64,000 nucleotides of DNA from Planctomycetota bacterium (GTDB lineage Bacteria; Planctomycetota; PLA2; JAEUHO01), in NCBI GenBank assembly GCA_029259775.1, contig JAJDEN010000015.1, positions 248,001 through 312,000 on the forward strand, given 5' to 3'. This document shows positions 15,656 to 23,662 of the stretch, one piece after another. Positions within the stretch are counted from its first letter, which is position 1, and every line of letters begins with the position of its first letter. Below the pieces are notes generated by a model. It did no database searches. It had not been told where the DNA came from and saw only the letters and a program-made list of their open reading frames with translations. The translations under genes were made by a program, and so were the position numbers.

Positions 15656-17134
15656 GTGACCCGCCGACCCGACCATCCCGACGAGCTCCTGCTGGACAGC
15701 CTGCAGGGCGAGCTGGACGCCGACGCCCAGGCTGCCCTCGAGGCGCGTCTGGCCGTGGAGCCGGAGCTGGCCGCGGAGCGCGATGCGCTGGCGCGCCTGC
15801 TGGCCTTCGAGCGCGAGGTGTTCGAGCCCGCCGCCCAGACCGCGTCCGCCGAGGCGGACGCAGGGCGCATGGCCGCCTGGGTCCGCAGCACCGTGCAAGC
15901 CGACGAGACGGCGGAGACCCGCGTCCGCTTCGCGCCGGCCAAGCAGCGCAGCTGGGCGCGCATCCTCGCGTGGTCCGTCGGTCTGCATGTGGTCCTCCTG
16001 GGTGTGCTCGCCTTCGTGAGCGGCGGCGACGACGCAGGCCGCACCAACGGGCTGGAGGCACGCATCGTCCTGGACGCGGAGGACGAGGGCCTCGACTTCG
16101 GTGACATCGTGGACTACCGAGGCGCCGCGCTGGCCATGCAGTGGGAGCGTGCCGTCACCTCGGGGGCCATCGACGACATGGCCGACAAGTTCGTGCTCGA
16201 GGAGCAGGAGACCGACGACCTGGCCGACAGCCTGGCCGGCCTCGAGGACGACCAGCCTGCCGCATGGCATGGCTTGAGCCACCCGGTGGGCGTCGTCGTT
16301 TCGATGACGCGTCGCAAGCGTCCGGAGCTGCGCCGACGCAGGCTGGACCTGCTCGGATTCAATGCGCAAGGCACCCTGAAGGCCGTCGACAAGGGCCTGG
16401 GCTTCCTCGCGCGGCTGCAGGCAGCCGACGGCTCCTACCGCCGTGAAGGGGCCGCAACGGCTTCGATTCGCGAGACCTCCGTGGTGCTGCTGGCCTTCCT
16501 CGGCAACGGTCACACGTCACGCGGCCGCAAGGACCGCGACGGCGTCGTCCGCAAGGGTGTGGACTGGCTGCGAGGCCAGCTCTTCGAGAAGGAAGCCCGC
16601 AAGGGCCGTTCGCTTCTCAAGGCCGGCCTGGGGGCCGATACCGACCTCGGACCGGCCACCGTGGCCCTCTGCGAGGACTACATGCTGAGCTACGGCGAGC
16701 TGCCGCCCCAGGCCGCTGCGCGTCGGGCCAACGAGATCGCCGCCCTCGCCGCGGCATCCCGCGAGCAGGTCATGGCCGCCGCCGGCGAAGACCGCACGTG
16801 GCGCGTGTGGGCGCTGGACGCCGCATCCCGTGCCGGCATCGTGACCTCGAGCAGCATGGACGACCGCGTCTTCCGTTCGTGGGTCCAGACGGCGGCCGCC
16901 ACCTCGCTCGAGCCCGGTGGGACCGCATCGAGCATGGCCGCGCTGAGCGCCGGCACGGCGCTGCTGTTCGCCGAGCGGGGTGCGGCGAAGCCGCGCTTCC
17001 TCGACTGGAGCAAGGCGAACGCGACCAGCCTGGTCGGGCGCCTCACGAAGATCGGCCGCGCCAAGACGGGTGATGCCGTCAGCGAGACGGCCATGATCCT
17101 GCTCGCACTTCAGGTCGCCTACAGGACGTACTGA
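15656..17134 (+). CDS. Membrane anti-sigma-like protein fused to a squalene-cyclase-like toroid
   Basis: 492 residues from GTG 15656. Residues 8-55 (DELLLDSLQGELDADAQAAL and following) resemble the cytoplasmic sigma-binding helices of anti-sigma factors, without the Zn-binding HxxxCxxC. One membrane helix (about 103-122, ILAWSVGLHVVLLGVLAF) separates this from an extracytoplasmic part: an acidic spacer, then from about 240 a prenyltransferase/squalene-oxidase-type repeat region with LGFLARLQAADGSY and TSVVLLAFLGNGHT, the pattern of alpha/alpha toroids. No DxDD cyclase acid motif is visible, so binding rather than catalysis is likely. Gene order predicts that it controls the adjacent ECF sigma factor. 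A TACCTT -10-like hexamer lies at 15635. Confidence 0.8.
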   Translation: MTRRPDHPDELLLDSLQGELDADAQAALEARLAVEPELAAERDALARLLAFEREVFEPAAQTASAEADAGRMAAWVRSTVQADETAETRVRFAPAKQRSWARILAWSVGLHVVLLGVLAFVSGGDDAGRTNGLEARIVLDAEDEGLDFGDIVDYRGAALAMQWERAVTSGAIDDMADKFVLEEQETDDLADSLAGLEDDQPAAWHGLSHPVGVVVSMTRRKRPELRRRRLDLLGFNAQGTLKAVDKGLGFLARLQAADGSYRREGAATASIRETSVVLLAFLGNGHTSRGRKDRDGVVRKGVDWLRGQLFEKEARKGRSLLKAGLGADTDLGPATVALCEDYMLSYGELPPQAAARRANEIAALAAASREQVMAAAGEDRTWRVWALDAASRAGIVTSSSMDDRVFRSWVQTAAATSLEPGGTASSMAALSAGTALLFAERGAAKPRFLDWSKANATSLVGRLTKIGRAKTGDAVSETAMILLALQVAYRTY

Positions 17135-17543
17135 GCTGCGGGCGGTCGGCGGCCCACGATGTCACCGCGAGAGGTCGCGTCGTTACCGAACCGGGACCGA
17201 ACTGCAAACCGCTGCCGGGAGTGCAGTTGCCGATCGGAGCAGCCGATGTCTCTGATTGGGGACGTGAAGCGCACACTTCGCGCGACTTCGTTGCTGATCT
17301 GCCGCGAATGCTGCGTTCTCAAGATGTGATGAATCCAGACTTTGGCGTCTGTTTCTCGCGCCTGATCTGGTCGATACGTCCCTGCGACGTCTACGGCCGA
17401 TCTACGGCATGAGGCTTGCAGATAGATGCCGAGTCGATCGAGCGGGAACGCCACGCGTTCCTGCCAACGGCTGCGGTCGCCCTTCGGCGTCGCCATCTGG
17501 CGACGTCCCCCGGCGACCGGGTCGAGAATCCGAGGAGCGAGAT
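17135..17543 (+). other. 409-base structured leader/intergenic region
   Basis: No convincing gene. The first 280 bases look less GC-rich than the surrounding genes. Two perfect hairpins lie near the 3' end: GGAACGC/GCGTTCC (17445-17461, 3-base loop) and CGTCGCCA/TGGCGACG (17488-17505). They sit just upstream of the ribosome site of the 71-residue protein at 17544, so this may be a long regulated 5' leader or contain a small RNA. No known riboswitch fold was recognised. Confidence 0.4.
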
Positions 17544-17759
17544 ATGGACATCCTCTTCAAGTGCCTCCAGGGCGGCGCGCGCTACTACAGCGTCCGTCTC
17601 CACGGTCAGGAACTTTTCGTCGGGTCGCCGGAGGAGTGCGAGCGCTACATCAGCCTCCACAACGCCAAGGTGATGCAGCAGAAGGCCGACGAGAGTCGCC
17701 CGCAGCGCAGCAAGCCGGTGTCGATCCGCACCTACCGCCAGATCCGCACGACGGCGTAG
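17544..17759 (+). CDS. Small uncharacterised protein
   Basis: 71 residues, not assignable to a family from sequence alone. ATG 17544 has an AGGAG site 8 bases upstream. The first 45 residues look like a compact beta-rich domain (MDILFKCLQGGARYYSV, then LFVGSPEECERYISLHNAKV), the rest is a basic tail (QRSKPVSIRTYRQIRTTA). No signal peptide or membrane segment, so cytoplasmic. Codon choice is consistent with a real gene. The last bases, including the stop codon, are tandemly duplicated. The long structured upstream region suggests post-transcriptional control. Confidence 0.65.
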   Translation: MDILFKCLQGGARYYSVRLHGQELFVGSPEECERYISLHNAKVMQQKADESRPQRSKPVSIRTYRQIRTTA

Positions 17760-17774
17760 TCACGACGGCGTAGT
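17747..17774 (+). repeat. 14-bp tandem duplication across a stop codon
   Basis: CACGACGGCGTAGT occurs twice without a gap (17747-17760, 17761-17774); the first copy holds the TAG stop of the 71-residue gene. Confidence 0.85.
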
Positions 17775-17780
17775 CACCGT

Positions 17781-17816
17781 CTGCCTGTTCGGGGTCTGCC
17801 TGTTCGGGGTCTGCCT
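17781..17816 (+). repeat. 15-bp tandem repeat CTGCCTGTTCGGGGT
   Basis: Two exact copies (17781-17795 and 17796-17810) plus six bases of a third, immediately upstream of a hairpin. It directly follows the 14-bp stop-codon duplication, giving two different tandem repeats in 70 bases. Confidence 0.8.
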
Positions 17817-17831
17817 TCCCCAAGGCAGGCC
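17808..17831 (+). terminator. Hairpin after the 71-residue gene
   Basis: GGTCTGCCTT pairs with AAGGCAGGCC (one G-T pair) around a CCCC loop, a 10-bp stem. No T-run follows, so termination would be of the hairpin-only type often seen in high-GC genomes. Confidence 0.45.
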
Positions 17832-17849
17832 TGCGCGTATGGCGGCTTC

Positions 17850-19103
17850 ATGACGCGTCGCCTGCACCCTGGGTACGTGGTACGCCTCCCGTTCCCTGCC
17901 TGCACGCACCTCGTGGTGCTGTTCTGCTGCGCATCCAGCGCGGGGGCTGCCGGGCTCGACGCCACCACCGCCCTGGAAGCAGGCCCGTTCTCACGAGCCG
18001 ACGCCGTCGTCGCCGTGCAGGTGCTCGACGTGACAGACATCCGCGCACCCGGCGGGGCCCTCGGGCGGCAGATCGTCCGGGCGCGCGTCCTGCGCGCGAT
18101 GAAGGGCACCGCCGCCGCCCGCAGCGAGATCACCGTCCAGGTGCGAGGGCAGCGCCCGACGCTCGACCCCGCGCGACCGTCCGTTCCCTACTTCCGCAAG
18201 GGGCTGCACAACCGCTACGTGCTCTTCCTCACGCGGACCACCGGACGCTTCGTCTACCAACTGCAGACGCTCTACGACGCCCAGGACCGTACGGGTGCCG
18301 AAAAGATCAAGGCGGTCGACGCGGTGGCCCTCTGGGCACGGGAGACCGACCCCAAGGTGAAGGCGGCCAAGACCCTCAAGGGGCTGCTCACGATGATCAA
18401 GTCGCGGGGCCGGTGGGCACCCGGTCACGCGGCGCGCGAGCTGGCCTACCTCGCGCAGCTGCATCCGGAGATCTTCGACCGGCGCACGCTCGGCCAGCTC
18501 ACCCGGCTGGGCGCGCTGGGCGGCACGTCGGACATGCGGTTCTGGATCCGGCGCGTGGCGCAGCTCGTCAGCCAAAGCGCTTCGCCGTCGGGCAAGGGCA
18601 GCGGCAAGGGCAAGGCGGACGGCGATCCCTGGCGCGTCGCCTTCACGGGCGCGCCCGGGCCGGAGGACCGCAAGTTGCTTCTCAGCCGTCTCCTGCGGAC
18701 GGGTGGCGAGACCTTCGACAAGCAGGCCTGGTGGGCGTGGAACCGGATCGAGCCGAGCCTCCGAGGCTGGTTCGTCGAGGCTCTCGTCCTCGCCAAGGCG
18801 CGCAAGCGTCTCCCGCGTCTGCGGGGCCTCTACGGCGGCGAGGAGGACGGAGAGGTCCGAGCTGCCATCGTGCGCGCCGTGGGCCTGCTGGGGTCCAAGG
18901 ACGACGTGGCGTGGCTCACCGAGCGCTTGGCAGGTGCGACCGTCCGCCGGCAGGCGCTGATCGCCCTCGCGCGCATCCGTACCACCCAAGCACTGGCCAG
19001 CTTGCGCGCCGCGCGGCAGGACCGACCGGCTGACGAGGTGCGCTGGATCGACCATCTCCTGAGCAAGGTCTTCGTCGAGAGCGAGCGCCGCGCAGGTCGC
19101 TAG
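17850..19103 (+). CDS. Secreted HEAT-like repeat protein
   Basis: 417 residues. A signal peptide (about 1-35) leads into a beta-rich domain (about 45-140: ADAVVAVQVLDVTDIRAPGG, then VLRAMKGTA and YVLFLTRTTGRFVYQL) that looks like a small OB- or NTR-like fold, although this is only an impression. A helical region follows and ends with HEAT repeats (about 325-410: VRAAIVRAVGLLGSKDDVAWL, VRRQALIALARIRTTQAL). No catalytic residues recognised; probably a periplasmic binding protein. A TATGGC hexamer ends six bases before the ATG, similar to the leaderless pattern but weaker. Confidence 0.72.
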   Translation: MTRRLHPGYVVRLPFPACTHLVVLFCCASSAGAAGLDATTALEAGPFSRADAVVAVQVLDVTDIRAPGGALGRQIVRARVLRAMKGTAAARSEITVQVRGQRPTLDPARPSVPYFRKGLHNRYVLFLTRTTGRFVYQLQTLYDAQDRTGAEKIKAVDAVALWARETDPKVKAAKTLKGLLTMIKSRGRWAPGHAARELAYLAQLHPEIFDRRTLGQLTRLGALGGTSDMRFWIRRVAQLVSQSASPSGKGSGKGKADGDPWRVAFTGAPGPEDRKLLLSRLLRTGGETFDKQAWWAWNRIEPSLRGWFVEALVLAKARKRLPRLRGLYGGEEDGEVRAAIVRAVGLLGSKDDVAWLTERLAGATVRRQALIALARIRTTQALASLRAARQDRPADEVRWIDHLLSKVFVESERRAGR

Positions 19104-19172
19104 CCACGCGTGATCCCTCTGCGGATCCCCGGGGGCCACGGCTAGGATGTGCGCCCACCGGAGGCACAACGC

Positions 19173-20789
19173 GTGACGCCGCGAGTCCTGTTCGCTCTCA
19201 GTCTGACGGCCCTGCTGCTCGTGCCGGCGCTCCTTCTCGACCCGGCGCCCGCGGCCGGTGAGGACGAACTGCCGCCGCTAGGTGCGGCACCGGCTCCGGA
19301 GGGTCCGGCGCACCCCGTCCAGCAGGCGCCCCTCCGGAAGATGCACGTCCTGAAGCTCAGCCTCCGCAAGGCGGTCCAGATGGGCGTACGCGGCAACCTC
19401 AGCCTGCTCGAGAGCTCCTACAACACGCCGATCGCGTGGCAAGGACGCGTCGCCGCCGACGCGTCGTTCGATCGCCTGCTCACAGCCGGCTTCACGGTCG
19501 CCCACAACGAGACGCCCTCGACGAACATGTTCCTCGGCAGCGGCGTGACGGTGGACAACAACATCAACGCGCAGGTCGGCCTGACGCGCAGGCTGCGCAC
19601 GGGCGGCTCGATCTCCTTGCTCTACCGCGCCGACCGCGTCAGCACGAACAACCCGTTCGCGACCGTCAACCCGGGCTACACCGGCAGCCTCAGCGGCGAA
19701 ATCTCCTATCCGCTGCTGCGCGGGGCGGGTGACACCGCCCTGGCCGACATCCGCCGCGCCCAGAACAACGTCGCCGCCGCGCGCGCCACGCACCGCGGTG
19801 AGGTCGAGGCCGTCCTCTTGCAGATCGCCGAGGCCTACTGGGAGCTGGTCTACGCCGACGCCAACCTCGCCGCGCGCCGCAAGGCCGAGGAGGTCGCGCG
19901 CGAGTTGCTCGACGACGCCACCGCGCGCATGGACGCCGAGGTGGGCACGCCGCTCGACGTGGCAGAGGCCCAAGCCGGCGTGGAGCGCCGCGTCAGCGAG
20001 GTGCTGGGCGCCGAGAACCTGCGCGAGACGCTCGAAGATCGTCTGCTCAGCCTGATCGTTCCGTTCGGCCCGAGCGTCCGCCATGCCATCCGGATCGAGC
20101 CTACCGACAGCACGAGCGCTGCGCCGGACACCCTGCCGAAACGCAGCGAAGAGCAGCGCTACGTGAAGCTCGCGCTCCAGGGCCGACCCGAGCTGCAAGC
20201 CAGCAAGGCGGCGATCGCGGTGCTGGGCATCGACACGCTCGTTGCGCGCGATGCAATCAAGCCACAGCTCGACGTCATCGGACGCGTGGGCACGGACGGT
20301 CTGGACGCCGGCTTGGGCGGCTCCATCGAGGACGTGATCACGGGGCGTGCGGCTTCCGCCGCTGTCGGCCTCGAGTTTTCGATGTTCATCGGCCGCAGGG
20401 CGGCACGTGCGCAGTGGCTCACCGCCGCGTGGCGCCGCCGGCAGGCCCTGCTCAAGTACAGGGAACTCCAGAACCAGATCGTCGTCCAGGTCCGCGCTGC
20501 GTTGCGCGACCTCAGCACCGCACGGGGTCAGCTGACCGCCGGCCGCGCGGAGGTGGCCGCCGCCGACGAGGGCCTCCAGGGCGAACGCCTGAAGCTCGAC
20601 CAGGGCAAGTCCACCCCGTTCCGCGTCCTCCAGAAGGAGGACGATCGCACGGCGGCGCGCACGCGCGCGGCGCGCGCCTCCGCGGATCTCAGCATCGCCG
20701 AGGCGCGCCTTGCCCGGGCCGTAGGGACCATGGCCGCCAGCATGGGTGTCGATGCGAGCCACTGGAAGCCGTGTCCGGATTGTCGCTGA
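19173..20789 (+). CDS. TolC-family outer-membrane channel protein
   Basis: 538 residues. GTG 19173 is chosen because GGAGG lies 8 bases upstream; an earlier in-frame GTG at 19149 would touch the TAGGAT -10-like hexamer. A signal peptide (about 1-30) is followed by the duplicated OEP domain: LSLRKAVQMGVRGNLSLLES near the start, long heptad-rich helices (RGEVEAVLLQIAEAYWELVY, ANLAARRKAEEVARELLDDA) and the second repeat (YRELQNQIVVQVRAALRDLS, then LKLDQGKSTPFRVLQKEDD). TolC homologues form the outer-membrane duct of efflux pumps or type I secretion. No inner-membrane partner is adjacent, so its pump is encoded elsewhere. It ends CPDC, an unusual Cys pair. Confidence 0.87.
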   Translation: MTPRVLFALSLTALLLVPALLLDPAPAAGEDELPPLGAAPAPEGPAHPVQQAPLRKMHVLKLSLRKAVQMGVRGNLSLLESSYNTPIAWQGRVAADASFDRLLTAGFTVAHNETPSTNMFLGSGVTVDNNINAQVGLTRRLRTGGSISLLYRADRVSTNNPFATVNPGYTGSLSGEISYPLLRGAGDTALADIRRAQNNVAAARATHRGEVEAVLLQIAEAYWELVYADANLAARRKAEEVARELLDDATARMDAEVGTPLDVAEAQAGVERRVSEVLGAENLRETLEDRLLSLIVPFGPSVRHAIRIEPTDSTSAAPDTLPKRSEEQRYVKLALQGRPELQASKAAIAVLGIDTLVARDAIKPQLDVIGRVGTDGLDAGLGGSIEDVITGRAASAAVGLEFSMFIGRRAARAQWLTAAWRRRQALLKYRELQNQIVVQVRAALRDLSTARGQLTAGRAEVAAADEGLQGERLKLDQGKSTPFRVLQKEDDRTAARTRAARASADLSIAEARLARAVGTMAASMGVDASHWKPCPDCR

Positions 20790-20913
20790 GGGCTCGCGCG
20801 TTCCTCCCCCGGGCGCGTCGAGATCGACACGGTGGCGGGGGCGAGATCCTCAGAGGGACCCTATCCTCAGAGCGGCCCTGCCGCCTGGCGCCGGGTCGTC
20901 CCGCAGGAGTTTC

Positions 20914-22875
20914 GTGAAGCGCATCGCCTGGATCCCCTCTGGCCTCCTTGTCTTCTTCGCAGCCGCGCTGCTGACGGCCTGTGGCGATGAACCGCCGCCG
21001 CGCATGGAGATCGAGCTACCGCCCCCGGACGTTGAACCGGTGCCGCAGGCCGACCGCGTGGCCTACGCCTTGGAGCGACTGGAGCGCGGGCCCCGTCCGC
21101 TCGGGGGCCTGCGCGTCACCGATATCCACCGTCGCAACCTCGAGCTCGCCGAAGACGACCTGATCGCCCTCGAGTCCGAAGCGCAGCGTCAGCTCGCCGA
21201 TCCGGTGCGCATCGGACGCATCACGACGATGGCGCGCCGCAACGCCGACCCGTGGCACAACGTGCTGCGCGTGCTCCTCGGGATGGAGACGCGTCCGATC
21301 GAGCTGGTCCTCGCCTGGACGACGCCGGTGCTGGACGCGCCCGACGGGCTGCTGACGCTGCGGCTGGAGGCCGCGCGGCTGCTGTCGGCAGTCCCCGATG
21401 CACGCGCCGCGCCGCTCCTGCTCGAGCTCTTCCGTCGTCAGCCGGAGACACGTGAGCTCTCGGCCGTCGCCTTCTCCGCCTTGATGCACCACGGAGGCGA
21501 GACGCGCCTCGAGGCCTTGGAGATCGCACTGCGCGAGGGCAGCCCCGATCTTTGGGCCGACGCCTGGCAACGCCTCGCCGGGGTCGTTCCGGCGGGGGAG
21601 GCCGATCGCGAGGTCGCCGACATGCTGGCCTGGTGGTGCGGCATGATCGTCGGCAGCGGTCCGCGCATGCCCGTCAGCCTGCCTCACGTGAAGAGCTACC
21701 CCTGGGTGCAGGCACGCCTGGCCGCGGACGCATCCTCGCCGCGCGCTGCCGACGGACGTCGGAGCTCGCTCATCTACGGCCCGGTCTCGTCCAGCGTGGC
21801 GCACGGCAGTGGGTGGTACGCGACGGACCTCTCGACGCAGTTCGTCCAGCCGCAATACGCCCTCGTCTTCACCGGCAAGCTGCCGGCGGCCGAGGGTCGC
21901 TGTGTCCTCGGCCGCTGGGGCTTCGCTCCCTACATCGCTGCCGTGAACGCCGACCTCGCACAGCGCGACGACGACGAGGGCCTCTACTACGCGGCCAAGC
22001 ACTGCATGCTCTCGACGACCGCGCTGGACGACGAGGCCGTGAAGGCCGAGCTCGATGCCGAGCTCAGCTCCGCGTTGCCCTGGAACGCGGACCGCGTGCG
22101 CCGCGTGCAGCGCTTGATGGGGTCGTTCTCCACGTGCGACGACGCTTCCATCTGGACGCTGCTCGAGCGTGCGCTCTTCGGCATGCATCCGCTGGATGTC
22201 TGCCGGCCCGCGATCGAGCAGGCCTACGACGCCATGCGATCGAGGCTGCATGATCTGGTCCCGCTCGTCGTTGCCAGGTTCGAGGGACAGGACCCGAAGC
22301 AGGCGGGCGTCGCCATGCACCTCATCCGGCGCTCGCGCGAGCCCATCTATCTCGAGGCGCTCGAGCGCAAGCTCGATGCGGCGGGTGAGGACGAGGCGGC
22401 GTCGCTACGGCGCACACTCACCTTCATCTACTCCCGCGGCTACGGCATCGAGCCCAAGCGCTTCGCGGCGTTCGTGAAGCGGTACGAATCGTGGTTGGCC
22501 GATGCGGCCGAGCGGGAGTTCGTGAGCCTTGCCACGGGGTTGCTCGACTTCGAGGCGGCCGGCCAGTCCGCGTTCGTGCGCGGCCTCGGGGGGAAGCGGC
22601 GTGATCTCTATCTCGCGGCTTGGCCTCGGGACCGCCGCATCGTGGCGCCGGAGGTCGCGGCCGCCGCAGCGCGGCCCATGGGGGCCGAGACACATCCGGC
22701 CACCGTGCTGCGCCTGCTGGGGCAGGCCTACCACAGCTTCCCGGCGGAGTCGGTGGGGGAGCTGAAGGCGCTGCAGCGGCGGCTGCTGCCGCAGCTCCAG
22801 CCGCTCGTCGATCCCGTCATGGAGCGGGTGAGCCACCGCGCTCCGTTTCGGCGCAACGTGATGGGCGGCGGGTAG
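20914..22875 (+). CDS. Helical-repeat lipoprotein of unknown function
   Basis: 653 residues from GTG 20914, with CAGGAG a few bases upstream and a TATCCT hexamer about 45 bases before the start. The N-terminus is a lipoprotein signal ending LLTAC, then a proline-rich spacer (PPPRMEIELPPPDVEPVPQ). Residues 80-250 have HEAT-like helices (LRLEAARLLSAVPDARAAPLL). The centre (about 260-330) contains SSVAHGSGWYATDLS and YALVFTGKLPAAEGRCVLG and is not recognised; the C-terminal half is helical. No enzyme motif seen. It is likely membrane-anchored in the periplasm. Confidence 0.75.
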   Translation: MKRIAWIPSGLLVFFAAALLTACGDEPPPRMEIELPPPDVEPVPQADRVAYALERLERGPRPLGGLRVTDIHRRNLELAEDDLIALESEAQRQLADPVRIGRITTMARRNADPWHNVLRVLLGMETRPIELVLAWTTPVLDAPDGLLTLRLEAARLLSAVPDARAAPLLLELFRRQPETRELSAVAFSALMHHGGETRLEALEIALREGSPDLWADAWQRLAGVVPAGEADREVADMLAWWCGMIVGSGPRMPVSLPHVKSYPWVQARLAADASSPRAADGRRSSLIYGPVSSSVAHGSGWYATDLSTQFVQPQYALVFTGKLPAAEGRCVLGRWGFAPYIAAVNADLAQRDDDEGLYYAAKHCMLSTTALDDEAVKAELDAELSSALPWNADRVRRVQRLMGSFSTCDDASIWTLLERALFGMHPLDVCRPAIEQAYDAMRSRLHDLVPLVVARFEGQDPKQAGVAMHLIRRSREPIYLEALERKLDAAGEDEAASLRRTLTFIYSRGYGIEPKRFAAFVKRYESWLADAAEREFVSLATGLLDFEAAGQSAFVRGLGGKRRDLYLAAWPRDRRIVAPEVAAAAARPMGAETHPATVLRLLGQAYHSFPAESVGELKALQRRLLPQLQPLVDPVMERVSHRAPFRRNVMGGG

Positions 22876-22908
22876 ATCCCTCGACATTGCTGCGGCGGGA
22901 TCGTGGGC

Positions 22909-22914
22909 TATCCT
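22909..22914 (+). promoter_or_regulatory. -10-like TATCCT, leaderless geometry
   Basis: TATCCT ends six bases before the GTG at 22921 of the DUF5658 gene. No ribosome site precedes that GTG. Confidence 0.5.
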
Positions 22915-22920
22915 CACCGC

Positions 22921-23403
22921 GTGACCGACGAAGAGACCATCGACCCTGCCGGGTCGGACGAGCGCCGAGACCGGGGCGAGCGCCGCGACCGGGTGGAGCG
23001 CCGTCAGCGGCCGACGCCGATGTTCTCGCGCTACGTGTTTCGCGGACGCCGCAAAGGATCACGCCGCGGCGGTGAGGACGAGTTCACCTACGTGGACCGT
23101 CCCGGCGGATGGATCGTCACGGCGTTTGCCTGTGTGGTGGGGCTCTCGCTGCTCGACGCCTGGTACACGCTGGACCTGCTCAAGCGGGGCGCGACGGAAG
23201 CCAACCCGGTCATGCACGCCGCGCTGGAGATCAGCGATCAGGCGTTCATCCTGATCAAGACGGTGATCACGATCGTGGGGGCGGGCTTCCTGTGCTTGCA
23301 CAAGAACTGGCCGCTTGGGCGCGTCTGTCTGATCGTGGCGTTGCTCGGCTACAGCGCGTTGCTCTTCTATCACCTCTACGCGCAGCAGATGATCACCGCC
23401 TGA
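22921..23403 (+). CDS. DUF5658-like small membrane protein
   Basis: 160 residues. A charged, Arg-rich N-terminal third (ERRDRGERRDRVERRQR) is cytoplasmic-like; then three hydrophobic helices with LSLLDAWYTLDLLKRGATEA and NPVM, the signature of the DUF5658 family (a Leu-Asp plus E-x-NP pattern in a 3-helix membrane unit). The function of the family is unknown. GTG 22921 is preferred because it has the leaderless hexamer spacing; GTG 22903 would place the start inside that region. Confidence 0.72.
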   Translation: MTDEETIDPAGSDERRDRGERRDRVERRQRPTPMFSRYVFRGRRKGSRRGGEDEFTYVDRPGGWIVTAFACVVGLSLLDAWYTLDLLKRGATEANPVMHAALEISDQAFILIKTVITIVGAGFLCLHKNWPLGRVCLIVALLGYSALLFYHLYAQQMITA

Positions 23404-23436
23404 CGTACGCGGGTCGCTGGTTCATGAACCGGAAGT

Positions 23437-23641
23437 GAACCACAGAGGCACAGAGGACACAGAGGGCGCTCCGTAGCAGGTCGCCCTCCTGTTCGTCGTG
23501 AAGAGGGATGAACCGCAGAGGCGCAGAGATGAGCATGTAGGGGCGGATCATGTATCCGCCCACGAGCCTCCGGTTGACGTGCGCCCCGCCAAGCCAGGTG
23601 TGGCGGGTCGAACGACCCCAGGGCTGGCGCCTCTGTGGTTC
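23437..23641. repeat. Hairpin-rich element bounded by 12-bp inverted repeats
   Basis: GAACCACAGAGG (23437-23448) and its exact complement CCTCTGTGGTTC (23630-23641) bound about 205 bases between the DUF5658 gene and lgt. Inside are degenerate CACAGAGG/GCGCAGAG repeats and perfect hairpins: GAGGGCG/CGCCCTC (23462-23488), GGGCGGAT/ATCCGCCC (23541-23561) and CCCGCCA/TGGCGGG (23585-23607). No ORF is convincing. This looks like a non-coding REP/MITE-like element rather than ordinary spacer. Confidence 0.6.
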
Positions 23642-23662
23642 GCTTCTCTTCTTCTTCGAAGA

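Noticed and set aside
17221-17412. A possible 63-residue gene in the 409-base gap
   Set aside because: No ribosome site, no recognisable pattern and no support from codon choice; treated as leader sequence.
23437-23561. CRISPR array suggested by repeated CACAGAGG strings
   Set aside because: The repeats are short, degenerate and unevenly spaced, with no unique equal-length spacers and no cas genes in the window.
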